Assembly: GCF_008254045.1 (NCBI RefSeq)
Contig: NZ_CP042425.1
Location: 8,446,163-8,510,162, forward strand
Length of the DNA: 64,000 nt
Source of the DNA: Limnoglobus roseus
GTDB taxonomy: Bacteria > Planctomycetota > Planctomycetia > Gemmatales > Gemmataceae
Reading direction: 5' to 3'
Each line of letters opens with the position of its first letter. Position 1 is the first letter of the stretch. Below the pieces are notes generated by a model. That model was given only the letters and a program-made list of their open reading frames with translations, ran no database searches and was not told the origin of the DNA. The position numbers were made by a program, and so were the translations under genes. Below are positions 46,201 through 54,972 of this stretch, piece by piece.

Positions 46201-46698
46201 CTGTTCGCAATCCTCGGCGTGAACGTGGCCGGGCAGGACATCACGATCTTCACTCAGATCGGCCTGATCGTGCTCGTCGGGCTGGCGTGTAAGAACGCCA
46301 TCCTCATCGTCGAGTTCGCGAAGCAGCAGCACGAGGCCGGCGAGTCGGTCCGCGACGCGGCCATCGAGTCGAGCCGCCTGCGGTTGCGGCCCATCCTGAT
46401 GACGAGCTTCGCGTTCATCTTCGGCGTGCTGCCGCTCGTGTTCTCGGAGGGGGCGGGGGCCGAGATGCGGCGGAGCTTGGGTGCGGCCGTGTTCGCCGGG
46501 ATGCTCGGCGTAACGCTGTTCGGCATCTTCCTCACGCCGGTCTTCTTCCGCGTCGTCCACTGGTTCGGCCGGGACGAACACGCGAAGCCGAAAGAAGCCG
46601 AGACGCACGCGCCGGAAGAAAAGGTTTACGAAGAGGAGAAGCGGAAAGAGGCCTTAGTCCCCCGGGCGACCGAGGCACTCATCCCGCTTGCGGAGTGA
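43291..46698 (+). CDS. second RND efflux pump, HAE1 family
   Basis: 1135 residues from the GTG at 43291, which overlaps the previous stop (GTGA) and begins the conserved N-terminus ISRFFIDRPIFASVLS after a GGAGGG ribosome-binding site. The frame is open 60 codons further upstream but that part belongs to the previous gene. Same helix layout and proton-relay motifs (VVDDAIVVVENVERW; LACKNAILIVEFAK) as its neighbour. An insertion of about 43 residues (Ala/Ser/Thr-rich, about 253-295) interrupts the same site, and a second small one follows in the next strand (SASRQVTDDAGRSQTVGG). The C-terminal tail is Lys/Glu-rich and cytoplasmic. Tandem pumps of this kind often work as heterotrimers (MdtBC type). 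No TolC-like gene follows. Confidence 0.93.
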   Translation: MISRFFIDRPIFASVLSIVVTLAGVVAAQTLPIAQYPEVAPPTVVVTAVYPGANSLTLQDTVAAPIEEQVSGVEGMMYMSSQCTNDGTYTLTVTFKLGTNPDIAQVLVQNRVSLAQPVIPELVQREGIVVKKQSPNTLMIVNLVSDGRYPDTYLSNYATIEIRDELGRIPGVASVGYLGQRDYSMRVWLDPDKLASLNLTATDVVTAITRQNVQVAAGQIGQQPVPKGQQFQLTINTRGRLIDADEFADIIVKVAPGGPAGAQAAQTAMMTTAPADSSAASTANTSGTAASSTGQTSAVVRLRDVVSASRQVTDDAGRSQTVGGVQLGAQQYDQAATLDGQPTVALTVYGLPGANALDTGDEVKKKMETLSKRFSDGLTYKIVYDTTPFIRQSVNEVYRTLLEAILLVAIVVLVFLQSWRAAIIPLVAVPVAVVGTFAVMAAFGFSLNTLTLFGLVLAIGIVVDDAIVVVENVERWLEKGLDPKEATRKAMDEVTGPVIAIALVLSAVFVPAAFIGGVTGQFFRQFAVTIAVSTLISAFNSLTLSPALAAILLKPKHAPKDFLEKTLDFLLGWFFRLFNTAFEATTSLYAKIVGYLLRLAIIVLLLYGGLLYLTYHEFVRTPTGFVPQQDKGYLILNVQLPDSAALERTQRLMARIEKAALDTPGVDHTVGISGQSLILNANAPNLGSLYVMLKPFADRPGLTAESISRELEQNCRKAVRGASVRAFGAPPIEGLGTTGGFKLVIQDRGNLGLAELQRVSDQVAATGNKSPQLQGLFNSARFDTPWVYLDVDRTKCAALGVSVSDVFNALQYNLGSYYVNNFNEFGRNWQVNIQADPMFRDRVRNAAQIQVRNGQGQMMPLGTVLSIRDTSGPVLVQRYNLYPAAVITGDVAPGVSTGEAVPLVEGIAAQSLPRAMAADWTELTFLQNQAGNTAIYAFILAVVFVFLVLAAQYESWKLPLAVILVVPMCLLFAILGVNVAGQDITIFTQIGLIVLVGLACKNAILIVEFAKQQHEAGESVRDAAIESSRLRLRPILMTSFAFIFGVLPLVFSEGAGAEMRRSLGAAVFAGMLGVTLFGIFLTPVFFRVVHWFGRDEHAKPKEAETHAPEEKVYEEEKRKEALVPRATEALIPLAE

Positions 46699-46735
46699 CA
46701 CCTCTTGCACGGCCGTGACGCGGTTCCGCCCGGCT

Positions 46736-49165
46736 CTACCCGTTATCCGAGGCGGTGTCCGCGGCCGCCGACCCAATCCGGGCCACACCCTTTTGACCCC
46801 ACGCCCAGCCGCTGATCTCGGGCAGGTCCTCGCCGTGTTCGTGGATGTACTGGCGGTGCTCGATGAGCTTGTCGCGGACCAACTGCCGCACTCCCGCGGC
46901 CTTCACGGCCAGCCCCGGCACGCGGTCGATCACGTCGGCGACGAGGTTGAAGCGGTCGATCTGATTCAGCACGCACATGTCGAACGGCGTCGTCGTCGTG
47001 CCCTCTTCCTTGTACCCGCGGACGTGCAGGTTCTTGTGGTTGGTCCGCCGGTACGTCAGCCGGTGGATGAGCCACGGGTAGCCGTGGAAGGCGAAGATTA
47101 TCGGCTTGTCGGTCGTGAAGAGGGCGTCGAAATCCTTGTCCGGCAGGCCGTGCGGGTGTTCGCTCGCCGGCTGGAGTTTCATCAAGTCCACGACGTTCAC
47201 GACACGCACCTTGAGGGCCGGCAAGTGCTCCCGCAAGAAGCTCGACGCGGCCAGGACTTCCAGCGTCGGTACGTCGCCACAGCAGGCAAGCACGACATCC
47301 GGTTCGGCCCCGGTATCGCTACCGGCCCAGCCCCAAATGCCGACGCCGGCCACGCAGTGCGGGACGGCCTCGGCCATCGTCAGCCACACCGGCGCGGGCT
47401 GCTTCCCTGCCACCACCACGTTCACGTAATTGCGGCTCCGCAAACAGTGGTCGGTCACGCTCAGCAGGCAGTTCGCGTCGGGCGGGAGGTAGACGCGGAC
47501 GATCTCGGCCTTCTTGTTTACGACGTGGTCAAGGAAGCCGGGGTCCTGGTGCGAGAAACCGTTGTGATCCTGCCGCCAGACGTGCGAACTGAGCAGGTAG
47601 TTGAGCGACGCGATCGGCCGCCGCCACGGCACCTCCCGGCAGACCTTCAACCACTTCGCGTGCTGGTTGAGCATCGAATCGACGATGTGAACGAACGCCT
47701 CGTAGCACGAGAAGAACCCGTGCCGGCCGGTGAGCAGGTAGCCTTCGAGCCACCCCTGGCACTGATGTTCGCTCAGCACCTCCATCGTCCGACCGTCGGG
47801 CGACAGGTGCGTGCCGTCGTTCGGTTCCAGGTCCGCCGTGTAGCAGCGATCGGTGACGTCCAGCACGTCCTGCCAGCGGTTCGAGGCCAACTCGTCGGGG
47901 CTGAACAGGCGGAAGTTCTTCGCGTCGCGGTTGAGCTTCATCGCGTCGCGGAGGAACTTGCCTTGTACCCGCGTGGCCTCGGCCGACGCCGCACCGGGGG
48001 CGCGCGTTTCGACCGCGTAGGCTCGGAAGTCCGGCAGTTCGAGGTCGCGCAGGAGCAGCCCGCCGTTGGCGTGCGGGTTCGCCCCCATTCGCTTCTCGCC
48101 GGTCGGGGCGAGGGCGGCCAGTTCCGGCTGCAGCTTGCCGGTCGCGTCGAACAACTCCTCAGGCCGGTACGACTTTAGCCACGTTTCCAGGACGCGAACG
48201 TGCGCCTCGGAGTTCATGTCCGACAGCGGCACCTGATGGCTCCGCCACGAGCCCTCGACCTGCTTGCCGTCGATCTCGTGCGGACAGGTCCAACCCTTCG
48301 GCGTCTTGAGGACGATCATCGGCCACGCCGGGCGGCCCTGGAAGCCGTTGGTGCGGGCGTCGGTCTGCACCCGCTTGATCTCCGCGAGGCAGTGGTCGAG
48401 TGCCGCGGCCATCGCCTGGTGGACCTTCGCCGGCTCGTGGCCTTCGACGAAGATCGGCGCGTAGCCGTAGCCTTCGAACAGCTTGCGGAGTTCGTCCTCT
48501 GGGATGCGGGCGAGGAAGCACGGGTTGGCGATCTTGTATCCGTTCAGGTGGAGGATCGGCAGCACCGCCCCGTCGCGGACGGGGTTGAGGAACTTGTTCG
48601 AGTGCCACGCGGTGGCGAGCGGCCCCGTCTCGGCCTCGCCGTCGCCGACGACGCACGCGACGATCAGGTCCGGGTTGTCGAACGCGGCCCCGTAGGCGTG
48701 CGAGAGGGAGTAACCGAGTTCCCCGCCTTCATGAATCGACCCCGGCGCCTCCGGCGTGCAGTGGCTGCCGATCCCGCCGGGGAAGCTGAACTGCTTGAAC
48801 AGCCGCTTCAGACCGGCCGCGTCCTGGGAGACGTTCGGGTAGACTTCGGTGTACGTGCCTTCGAGGTAGGTGTTCGCCACGATCCCCGGCCCGCCGTGCC
48901 CCGGCCCGGCGACGTAGAGCACGTTCAGGTCGTCCCGCTTGATGACCCGGTTCAGGTGCGCGTAGATGAAGTTCAAGCCCGGCGTCGTGCCCCAGTGGCC
49001 GAGCAGCCGCGGCTTGACGTGCTTCCGCTGGAGCGGCTCGCGGAGGAGCGGGTTGTCGAGCAGGTAGATCTGCCCGATCGACAGGTAGTTCGCCGCCCGC
49101 CAGTAGGCGTCGATGGCCGTAAGCGTGGCCGGGTCGAGTGGGCGGTCGGTCGGTTGATCCGTCAT
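46736..49165 (-). CDS. xfp: phosphoketolase (xylulose-5-P / fructose-6-P)
   Basis: 809 residues, thiamine-diphosphate enzyme that splits xylulose 5-phosphate (or fructose 6-phosphate) with phosphate into acetyl phosphate plus glyceraldehyde 3-phosphate (or erythrose 4-phosphate). Strong family motifs: LLGHWGTTPGLNF, VAGPGHGGPG, GGELGYSLSHAYGAAFDNP with VVGDGEAETGPLA (the thiamine-binding G-D-G motif), then NGYKIANP. It directly follows acetate kinase with a 4-base ATGA overlap, so the two are translationally coupled. The acetyl phosphate made here is the acetate kinase substrate, giving an ATP-yielding bifid-type shunt. Its 3' end faces the RND operon with only 37 bases between. Confidence 0.97.
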   Translation of the reverse strand: MTDQPTDRPLDPATLTAIDAYWRAANYLSIGQIYLLDNPLLREPLQRKHVKPRLLGHWGTTPGLNFIYAHLNRVIKRDDLNVLYVAGPGHGGPGIVANTYLEGTYTEVYPNVSQDAAGLKRLFKQFSFPGGIGSHCTPEAPGSIHEGGELGYSLSHAYGAAFDNPDLIVACVVGDGEAETGPLATAWHSNKFLNPVRDGAVLPILHLNGYKIANPCFLARIPEDELRKLFEGYGYAPIFVEGHEPAKVHQAMAAALDHCLAEIKRVQTDARTNGFQGRPAWPMIVLKTPKGWTCPHEIDGKQVEGSWRSHQVPLSDMNSEAHVRVLETWLKSYRPEELFDATGKLQPELAALAPTGEKRMGANPHANGGLLLRDLELPDFRAYAVETRAPGAASAEATRVQGKFLRDAMKLNRDAKNFRLFSPDELASNRWQDVLDVTDRCYTADLEPNDGTHLSPDGRTMEVLSEHQCQGWLEGYLLTGRHGFFSCYEAFVHIVDSMLNQHAKWLKVCREVPWRRPIASLNYLLSSHVWRQDHNGFSHQDPGFLDHVVNKKAEIVRVYLPPDANCLLSVTDHCLRSRNYVNVVVAGKQPAPVWLTMAEAVPHCVAGVGIWGWAGSDTGAEPDVVLACCGDVPTLEVLAASSFLREHLPALKVRVVNVVDLMKLQPASEHPHGLPDKDFDALFTTDKPIIFAFHGYPWLIHRLTYRRTNHKNLHVRGYKEEGTTTTPFDMCVLNQIDRFNLVADVIDRVPGLAVKAAGVRQLVRDKLIEHRQYIHEHGEDLPEISGWAWGQKGVARIGSAAADTASDNG

Positions 49166-50394
49166 GGCGTCGGGTCCTCGTGTTGAAAACTCAGGCCGAG
49201 GACGCGGGCCGTCGTCCGGGCGATCATCACTTCCTCGTCGGTCGGGATGACGCGGACGACCACGTCGCCGGCACCCGAGGAAATCACAGCCGCGTTGGTC
49301 GCGTTGTCGGCCAAACTCAGGTCGATTCCTAGGAAACCAAGCCCGTCACAAATACGGGCGCGAACCTCGTGGGCATTCTCGCCGATCCCGCCGGCGAAGA
49401 CCAGCGTGTTCACGCCGCCGAGAGCCGCCGCCAACGCCCCGATGAACTTCTTGGCCTGGTAGCAGAACAGGGCCACGGCGTCGGCCGCCCGTTCGTCCGT
49501 TGCCTCGTGAGCCATCAAGTCGCGCATGTCGGAACTCGTCTCCGACACGCCCTTCAGGCCCGCTTCGTGGTTCACCAAATGGTCGAGTTGGTCGGCCGTG
49601 AGGCTTTCCGTTCGCAGAAGGTGGACGAGGACACCGGGGTCGAGGTCGCCGGTGCGGGTGCCCATGACGAGGCCGCCGGTCGGCGTGAAGCCCATCGTGG
49701 TGTCGATGCAAACACCGTCGCGGACAGCCGCCATGCTGGCCCCCGACCCGAGGTGGGCGAGAATCACCCGGCCGTCGGCCGCCACCCCGGCGGTGCGGCG
49801 GAGTTCTTCCAACAGGTAGGCGTAGGAGAGGCCGTGGAAGCCGAACCGCCGGACGCCGTACCGCCGCGGGATCGGCAATCGTTGGGCAACCGGCGGCAGG
49901 GTGGCGTGGAAGGCTGTGTCGAAGCACGCGACTTGCGGCAGATCCGGCCGCCGACGGATCAGGGCTTCGATCAACGCGATTTCGGCGGGCAGGTGGTCGG
50001 GGTCTAGTGGCACAAGGCGGCGAAGATCGGCGACGAGGGCCGCGTCAATGGCCCGTGGCTCGACATGGTCAGGCCCGCCGTGGACGACCCGATGGCCGAC
50101 CGCGACGACATGATCGAGGACACCCTGCCCTTCCAGCCAGTCGATTAACTCCTCGGCCGCCCGGGCCGGATCCTTCGCCGTGATCGGCTTTCGATCCACC
50201 TCAACCCCGCGCTCGGTCGCCCGCAGGAACGCTTCCGGCGAACCAACCCGCTCGACGGCCCCGGCGAGCAACCGGGCGGACACCCCGGTTCGAGCAAACA
50301 CCGCGAACTTGATGCTTGAGGAACCCCCGTTGAGCGTCAGGACGGACTCGCCCCATGAGGTCCGTTCGTTCGGCGGGTGTTGAGGTGTATCCAC
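49162..50394 (-). CDS. ackA: acetate kinase
   Basis: 410 residues. Converts acetyl phosphate and ADP to acetate and ATP. ASKHA-fold motifs: VLTLNGGSSSIKFAVF at the N-terminus, AVGHRVVHGG, CFDTAFHATLPPVAQ, RRFGFHGLSYAYL, HLGSGASMAAVRDG and DTTMGFTPTGGLVMGTRTGD. First gene of a two-gene minus-strand operon with phosphoketolase. The start is a GTG (50394) because no ATG lies before the phosphate-binding segment. Unlike most ackA genes it stands without a phosphotransacetylase; the phosphoketolase takes that role. Confidence 0.95.
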   Translation of the reverse strand: MDTPQHPPNERTSWGESVLTLNGGSSSIKFAVFARTGVSARLLAGAVERVGSPEAFLRATERGVEVDRKPITAKDPARAAEELIDWLEGQGVLDHVVAVGHRVVHGGPDHVEPRAIDAALVADLRRLVPLDPDHLPAEIALIEALIRRRPDLPQVACFDTAFHATLPPVAQRLPIPRRYGVRRFGFHGLSYAYLLEELRRTAGVAADGRVILAHLGSGASMAAVRDGVCIDTTMGFTPTGGLVMGTRTGDLDPGVLVHLLRTESLTADQLDHLVNHEAGLKGVSETSSDMRDLMAHEATDERAADAVALFCYQAKKFIGALAAALGGVNTLVFAGGIGENAHEVRARICDGLGFLGIDLSLADNATNAAVISSGAGDVVVRVIPTDEEVMIARTTARVLGLSFQHEDPTP

Positions 50395-50620
50395 GAGCCG
50401 CTAACTCCCACGAGAATCGCGAGTTCAGCGCCAGTTTATTCGCCGCCCGCCGGTCGGCCACGGAGTCGGCCTCACCGGCGTCCACCCTTAGATGGCTTGG
50501 TCGGGAGTGGTAACCTTCCGCGGAACACACGAACGGGTGTGGGGCAATATTGTTGACACGACTCGGGACACTCGCCACGATGTCGGTTGGTATTGCCGCC
50601 GGACGCTCAGGAGGTTTCGT

Positions 50621-51796
50621 ATGGGTCTCTCGAAAGTGTTCCGCACGCGACCGCCAGAGGAACATTGGCCGGAAGCAATAGCCTTCGACGTTTCGACCGT
50701 CTGCCCCGCGACATCCGTGCTGGGCGAGGTCGCCTACAAGGATGCCGTCGAAGCCTTGCTGGAGCGACAACCGGTCCGACCTGCGCCTGGGGCCAGGGTA
50801 CCGCGGTTCCGACCGGCCGAAGCCTGCTCACAGTATCACGGTCGACTCGTCAGAGACGTCGGGTTTCATCCCGTGGTAGCGGCGGTCCACCTCGCCTTTC
50901 AGGACCACCGACCGCTCGTCCTGTCGCCGGACATCGTGTGGCTCTTGATCGCTCAGGGGTTCGCCCACCACGTTAACGCGAACGCGGAAGCCCTACGGTC
51001 AAAGTTCGTGCAGCACTCAGACAAGTTGACGATCACCATCCGACGGGACGACTTCGTCAAAGGATCGCCGGAAAACCCGTGGGAGGAAGTATTCGTCAAG
51101 TTCACCGACCAGATTCGTGGGCATGTCGGCGCACAAACCCACGAACTCTTACTTCCGAACTTCTCGACAACCGGCCCTCGGGAACGAGCGGCGGCTCAAA
51201 TCGTGCTGATGGAGGCGATGCAGTCGTACTTCACCTACGAGTTCGTCACCATGTGCGGCATTCCACAAATCGCGCTGGAGGGGACTGCCGACGACTGGAC
51301 CGAGTTGGCCCGGCGGGTACGCGACTTGGAGGCGTTCGATCTCCGTTGGTGGGTGAGCGCCCTGACACCGATCCTCCAAGAGTTCATCGCCGCGGCGATG
51401 GGGCGGCCGAGCGCGAAGTTCTGGCAGTCCATCTATAAACAGGAAGGCGGGAGCGGCGGGCCTTACACCAGCGGTTGGATCACGGCCTTTTTCCCGTACC
51501 TCAAGGATTGGCGAACCGGGCTGGCCACCAATCCCAATCCGTGGTTGCGGCAGGGCGGCAAGCGCCTTCAATCCATCCTCTATCCGCCCGCGGACGCGAG
51601 GAATGCCTTCGGCAACGGCCCGACGACACCTCAATTCCCAAGCGGCCTGGCCCGTGCCCCGTTCGTCTGGAAGTATTTGGATCAGTCCTTCGACATGGAG
51701 TTCCTTGGTGGGTTCGTGGGCGTCCGACAGGACGTCACCACCCTGCAGCTTAAACCCGAAATCGGTTGGGCCGTCCGCGACGTCTCTCCGACTTGA
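50621..51796 (+). CDS. DUF4419-domain protein
   Basis: 391 residues, soluble, no signal peptide. The region HPVVAAVHLAFQDHRPLVLSPDIVWLLIAQGFAHHVN and later GPYTSGWITAFFPYL match DUF4419, a family spread among fungi, protists and scattered bacteria with no known function. A good Shine-Dalgarno (AGGAGGT at about 50609-50615) lies 5-6 bases before the ATG at 50621, which decides this start against the open frame upstream; such a strong site is rare in this window. It stands alone between divergent acetate kinase and ftsY, with no mobile-element signs. Confidence 0.88.
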   Translation: MGLSKVFRTRPPEEHWPEAIAFDVSTVCPATSVLGEVAYKDAVEALLERQPVRPAPGARVPRFRPAEACSQYHGRLVRDVGFHPVVAAVHLAFQDHRPLVLSPDIVWLLIAQGFAHHVNANAEALRSKFVQHSDKLTITIRRDDFVKGSPENPWEEVFVKFTDQIRGHVGAQTHELLLPNFSTTGPRERAAAQIVLMEAMQSYFTYEFVTMCGIPQIALEGTADDWTELARRVRDLEAFDLRWWVSALTPILQEFIAAAMGRPSAKFWQSIYKQEGGSGGPYTSGWITAFFPYLKDWRTGLATNPNPWLRQGGKRLQSILYPPADARNAFGNGPTTPQFPSGLARAPFVWKYLDQSFDMEFLGGFVGVRQDVTTLQLKPEIGWAVRDVSPT

Positions 51797-51883
51797 GCAA
51801 CGGCTAGAACCAGCCGGGTCAAAGGCGAGGGCGCCCCCCTAGAATGTCCGTTACCTGTATCCGCGCCCGCACGAAGGTTCGCC

Positions 51884-52798
51884 ATGCTCGGTCGGTTTTT
51901 CAGCAAGATCAAGAAGGGCCTGTCGAAGACCCGTAACGTCTTCACCGGCGTCGCCAACCTGTTCACCGGCAACCACCGCGTGGACAAGGAATTCCTCGCG
52001 AAACTCGAAGACCAACTGCTGCTCGCCGACGTGGGCACGACCGCGGCCACGAGCATCGTCGAGGGCGTCCGCAAGGCGTTCATCGACAAGGAAGTCGGCA
52101 AGGATGTGATGGAGTTCGTGCAGCAGAAGTTGCGCGAACTGCTGGCCGACCCGTCGGAAGGCATCCGCTACGCCGCGAGCGGGCCGACGGTCATCATGAT
52201 CGCGGGCGTCAACGGGTCCGGCAAAACCACGTCCATCGCGAAGCTGGCGAACCGCCTTCAAAGTGAAGGGAAGAAAGTCGTCGTGGCCGCGTGCGACACC
52301 TTCCGGGCGGCGGCCGTCGAGCAACTGACGGTGTGGGCCGGCCGCATCGGGTGCGAGATCGTCAAGCAGCAGCAAGGGTCCGACCCGGCCGCCGTCGCCC
52401 ACGACGCCTGCGAGAAGGCGAAGGCCAAGGGGTTCGACGTGCTCATCGTGGACACGGCCGGCCGCCTGCACACGCAGACGCACCTGATGCGCGAGTTGGA
52501 GAAGATTCACCGCATCGTCCAGAAGCAAATTCCCGGCGCACCGCACGAGGTGTTCCTGGTCCTCGACGCCACGACCGGGCAGAATGCGGTGGCACAGGCC
52601 GAGCAGTTCGGCAAGGCGGTGAACTGTACCGGCATCATGCTCTCGAAGCTCGACGGCTCGGCGAAGGGCGGCGCAATCTTCGCGATCAAGCAGAAGGTCG
52701 GCCTGCCGGTGAAGTTCGTCGGCGTCGGCGAGCAGATGGAAGACCTGGAGCCGTTCGACCCGGACGGTTTCGTGGCGGCCCTGTTCGAGAAGGGGTAA
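51884..52798 (+). CDS. ftsY: signal recognition particle receptor FtsY
   Basis: 304 residues. Docks ribosome-SRP complexes at the membrane for co-translational insertion. The NG domain is complete: short N-domain, G1 IAGVNGSGKTTSIAKLAN near residue 107, ACDTFRAAAVEQL, IVDTAGRLHT, and LSKLDGSAKGGAIFAI. The acidic A-domain of E. coli FtsY is absent, replaced by a basic N-terminus (MLGRFFSKIKKGLSKTR) that probably binds membrane lipids directly, as in many bacteria. Transcribed alone with about 90 bases upstream and 100 downstream. Confidence 0.96.
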   Translation: MLGRFFSKIKKGLSKTRNVFTGVANLFTGNHRVDKEFLAKLEDQLLLADVGTTAATSIVEGVRKAFIDKEVGKDVMEFVQQKLRELLADPSEGIRYAASGPTVIMIAGVNGSGKTTSIAKLANRLQSEGKKVVVAACDTFRAAAVEQLTVWAGRIGCEIVKQQQGSDPAAVAHDACEKAKAKGFDVLIVDTAGRLHTQTHLMRELEKIHRIVQKQIPGAPHEVFLVLDATTGQNAVAQAEQFGKAVNCTGIMLSKLDGSAKGGAIFAIKQKVGLPVKFVGVGEQMEDLEPFDPDGFVAALFEKG

Positions 52799-52904
52799 GG
52801 CGGCCAAAAGGTCGGCTTGCGGCGGCGTGGATTTTCGGTTACGCATCAAGTTCGCGGCCGCGCCGGCCGACACGCCCCGCCACTCGGAGCAGGACCGATC
52901 CCGA

Positions 52905-53828
52905 ATGCCGCCGCGATTCGCCTGGGTTCTCCTGGGATTACTCCTCGGTCACGGGTGGGTCGCGGCCCAAATTTCGTCGCCGCCGCCGGTCAGTCAGCGC
53001 GCGGCGTCCGGCACGCCGTTGAGCGAGACGTTCACGCCGGACACACTCTTCCCGAAGAAATCGGACCCGCCGGCCGCTCCACGCCCGGCCCCGGTCGTCT
53101 CCGATACGCCCGCGACGAACACCCCTGACGGTGGCTTGTTGCCACCCGCTCCGCCCCCACCGCCACCGCCCAAAACCTGGTCGGGCAGTGCGGACCTGGG
53201 CTTGAACGGCGCGACGGGGAACTCGGACATCTTCAACATCCGCGGCGGCTGGAACGTGCGGCGGAAGACGGAATCGAACGCGCTGACGTCCGACCTTCAG
53301 TACGTCTACTCGCAGCAGAACGGCACCGCGCAGAGCCATCAGGTGCTCTACAACGCCCGCGACGAAATCCTCTTCTCGGGCAGCCGGTGGTCGGCGTTCA
53401 CGGCGTCGCAAATCGAATACGACGAATTCCGGGCCTACCGTTTCCGCGTCGGCGTTTACGCGGGGACGGCGCTCCGGCTCGTGGACGAGAAGGACTTCAC
53501 GTTCAAACTGCGGGCCGGGGCCGGGGCCACGCGAGAACTCGGCACGGAGGGGTCGCCGAGTCGGTGGCTCGCGGAATTCCTGCTCGGGTACGACTTCCGG
53601 TACAAGATGACCGACCGCTCAACCCTCGTCTCGATCCTCGACTTCTATCCGCGGGTCGAGGACATTCGGCAGTTCCGGATGCGCGGCCGGTTCGCTTACG
53701 AGTACCTGCTCGACCCGTCGATCGGGGCCATCTTCCGCGTCGGCATCCAAGAGCGGTACGACAGCGACCCCGGCAACGCCAAGCGCAACGACCTGACGTA
53801 CTTCACCACCCTCGGCTTCAAGTTCTGA
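52905..53828 (+). CDS. secreted DUF481-domain outer-membrane protein
   Basis: 307 residues. The signal peptide is MPPRFAWVLLGLLLGHGWVAAQ. A Pro-rich linker (about 60-90) leads to a beta-rich domain with the DUF481 start WSGSADLGLNGATGNSD and alternating strands (SDLQYVYSQQNG, GSRWSAFTASQIEYDEF, DRSTLVSILDFYPRV), ending in phenylalanine (TTLGFKF), an outer-membrane insertion signal of beta-barrels. DUF481 proteins are YdiY-like barrels often linked to salt stress. The chosen ATG at 52905 begins the signal peptide; the longer frame upstream runs back toward ftsY. It is followed after 21 bases by the propeller gene. Confidence 0.85.
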   Translation: MPPRFAWVLLGLLLGHGWVAAQISSPPPVSQRAASGTPLSETFTPDTLFPKKSDPPAAPRPAPVVSDTPATNTPDGGLLPPAPPPPPPPKTWSGSADLGLNGATGNSDIFNIRGGWNVRRKTESNALTSDLQYVYSQQNGTAQSHQVLYNARDEILFSGSRWSAFTASQIEYDEFRAYRFRVGVYAGTALRLVDEKDFTFKLRAGAGATRELGTEGSPSRWLAEFLLGYDFRYKMTDRSTLVSILDFYPRVEDIRQFRMRGRFAYEYLLDPSIGAIFRVGIQERYDSDPGNAKRNDLTYFTTLGFKF

Positions 53829-53849
53829 GCCGGGGCATAGGATGGCAGG

Positions 53850-54863
53850 ATGAAAACCATCCTGCCGGCACTTCTTCTCGGGTTCCTCACGTTAAACGCC
53901 CACGCTCAGTGGCGACAACAACCCACGAAGGTGGACGCCGACTTCCGCGGATTGTGTGCCGTGACCGAGAAGGTCGCGTGGGTGAGCGGCACGAATGGCA
54001 CGGTCGGTCGGACGACCGACGGCGGCCAGACGTGGCAGTTCAGTACAGTGGTGGGGGCAGAGAAACTCGACTTCCGCGACGTGGAGGCGTTCGGCGAGGC
54101 GGTCGCGATCGTGCTCAGCATCGGTCCGGGCGGGGATTCTCGCATCTACAAAACAACGGACGGCGGCCAGTCGTGGAAGTTGCAATTCCAGAACGCCGAC
54201 CCCGAGGCGTTCTACGACGCCCTCGCGTTTTGGGACGAGAAGAACGGCCTCGCCCTCAGCGACCCGGTGAAGGGGCACTACCGTCTGATCGCCACCGACG
54301 ACGGCGGGACCACCTGGAAGCCCCTGCCGACCGACAACATGCCGACCGCTCTCAAGGGGGAAGGCGCGTTCGCGGCCAGCGGCACCTGCCTCGTCACGCA
54401 GAACGAAAAGGACGCCTGGTTCGTGACCGGCGGAGCGAAGCAAGCCCGCGTTTTTCACACGGCCGACCGCGGACAACACTGGACGGTGAGCGAAACGCCG
54501 ATCACCGCCGCCGTCGAATCGGCAGGGGCGTTCTCAATCGCGTTCCGCGACCGCGATCACGGCATCATCGTGGGCGGCGACTACCGCAAACCAACCGAGG
54601 GCGGAGCGACCGCGGCCGTCACCCGCGACGGTGGCAAGACGTGGAAACTCGTCGAACCGGCCTTGCCCTTCCGGTCGGGCGTCGCGTGGGCGAAGGACCG
54701 TTGGGTGGCGGTCGGCACATCGGGGAGCAGTGTTTCGCTCGACGATGGAGTGACGTGGAAAGAACTCGACCGTGAGAACTACAACAGCGTGCGATTCACC
54801 ACCGCCGGCGCGGGGTGGGCCGCCGGCCCAAAAGGGCGAATCGCGACGTTTGAAAAGAAGTGA
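53850..54863 (+). CDS. secreted YCF48-like beta-propeller protein
   Basis: 337 residues. Signal peptide MKTILPALLLGFLTLNAHAQ. Repeats of VGRTTDGGQTWQFS, IYKTTDGGQSWKLQF, ATDDGGTTWKPL and HTADRGQHWTVSE are BNR/Asp-box motifs, as in YCF48/Hcf136, where a seven-bladed propeller assists assembly of photosystem II. Here, in a non-photosynthetic bacterium, no such role applies; relatives are annotated as oxidoreductases or glycosyl hydrolases without proof. Catalytic residues of sialidases (Arg triad, Tyr/Glu) are not evident. It lies 21 bases after the DUF481 gene and may form a two-gene envelope operon with it. A hairpin lies about 65 bases after the stop. Confidence 0.85.
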   Translation: MKTILPALLLGFLTLNAHAQWRQQPTKVDADFRGLCAVTEKVAWVSGTNGTVGRTTDGGQTWQFSTVVGAEKLDFRDVEAFGEAVAIVLSIGPGGDSRIYKTTDGGQSWKLQFQNADPEAFYDALAFWDEKNGLALSDPVKGHYRLIATDDGGTTWKPLPTDNMPTALKGEGAFAASGTCLVTQNEKDAWFVTGGAKQARVFHTADRGQHWTVSETPITAAVESAGAFSIAFRDRDHGIIVGGDYRKPTEGGATAAVTRDGGKTWKLVEPALPFRSGVAWAKDRWVAVGTSGSSVSLDDGVTWKELDRENYNSVRFTTAGAGWAAGPKGRIATFEKK

Positions 54864-54927
54864 ACGGAGCGAATCTCACGCACAGGATGAGCAGGAGCAT
54901 GCGCAACCGCCCAGCGGAAAATAACGC

Positions 54928-54955
54928 GGCCCGCTCCAACCGGAGCGGGCCGCAT
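54928..54955. terminator. hairpin between convergent genes
   Basis: A 12-bp perfect stem (GCGGCCCGCTCC / GGAGCGGGCCGC) with loop AACC lies 65 bases after the YCF48-like stop and 18 bases before the stop of the convergent 54973 gene. It can serve both strands. Confidence 0.75.
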
Positions 54956-54972
54956 CTATGAAGAGGCTGTTC

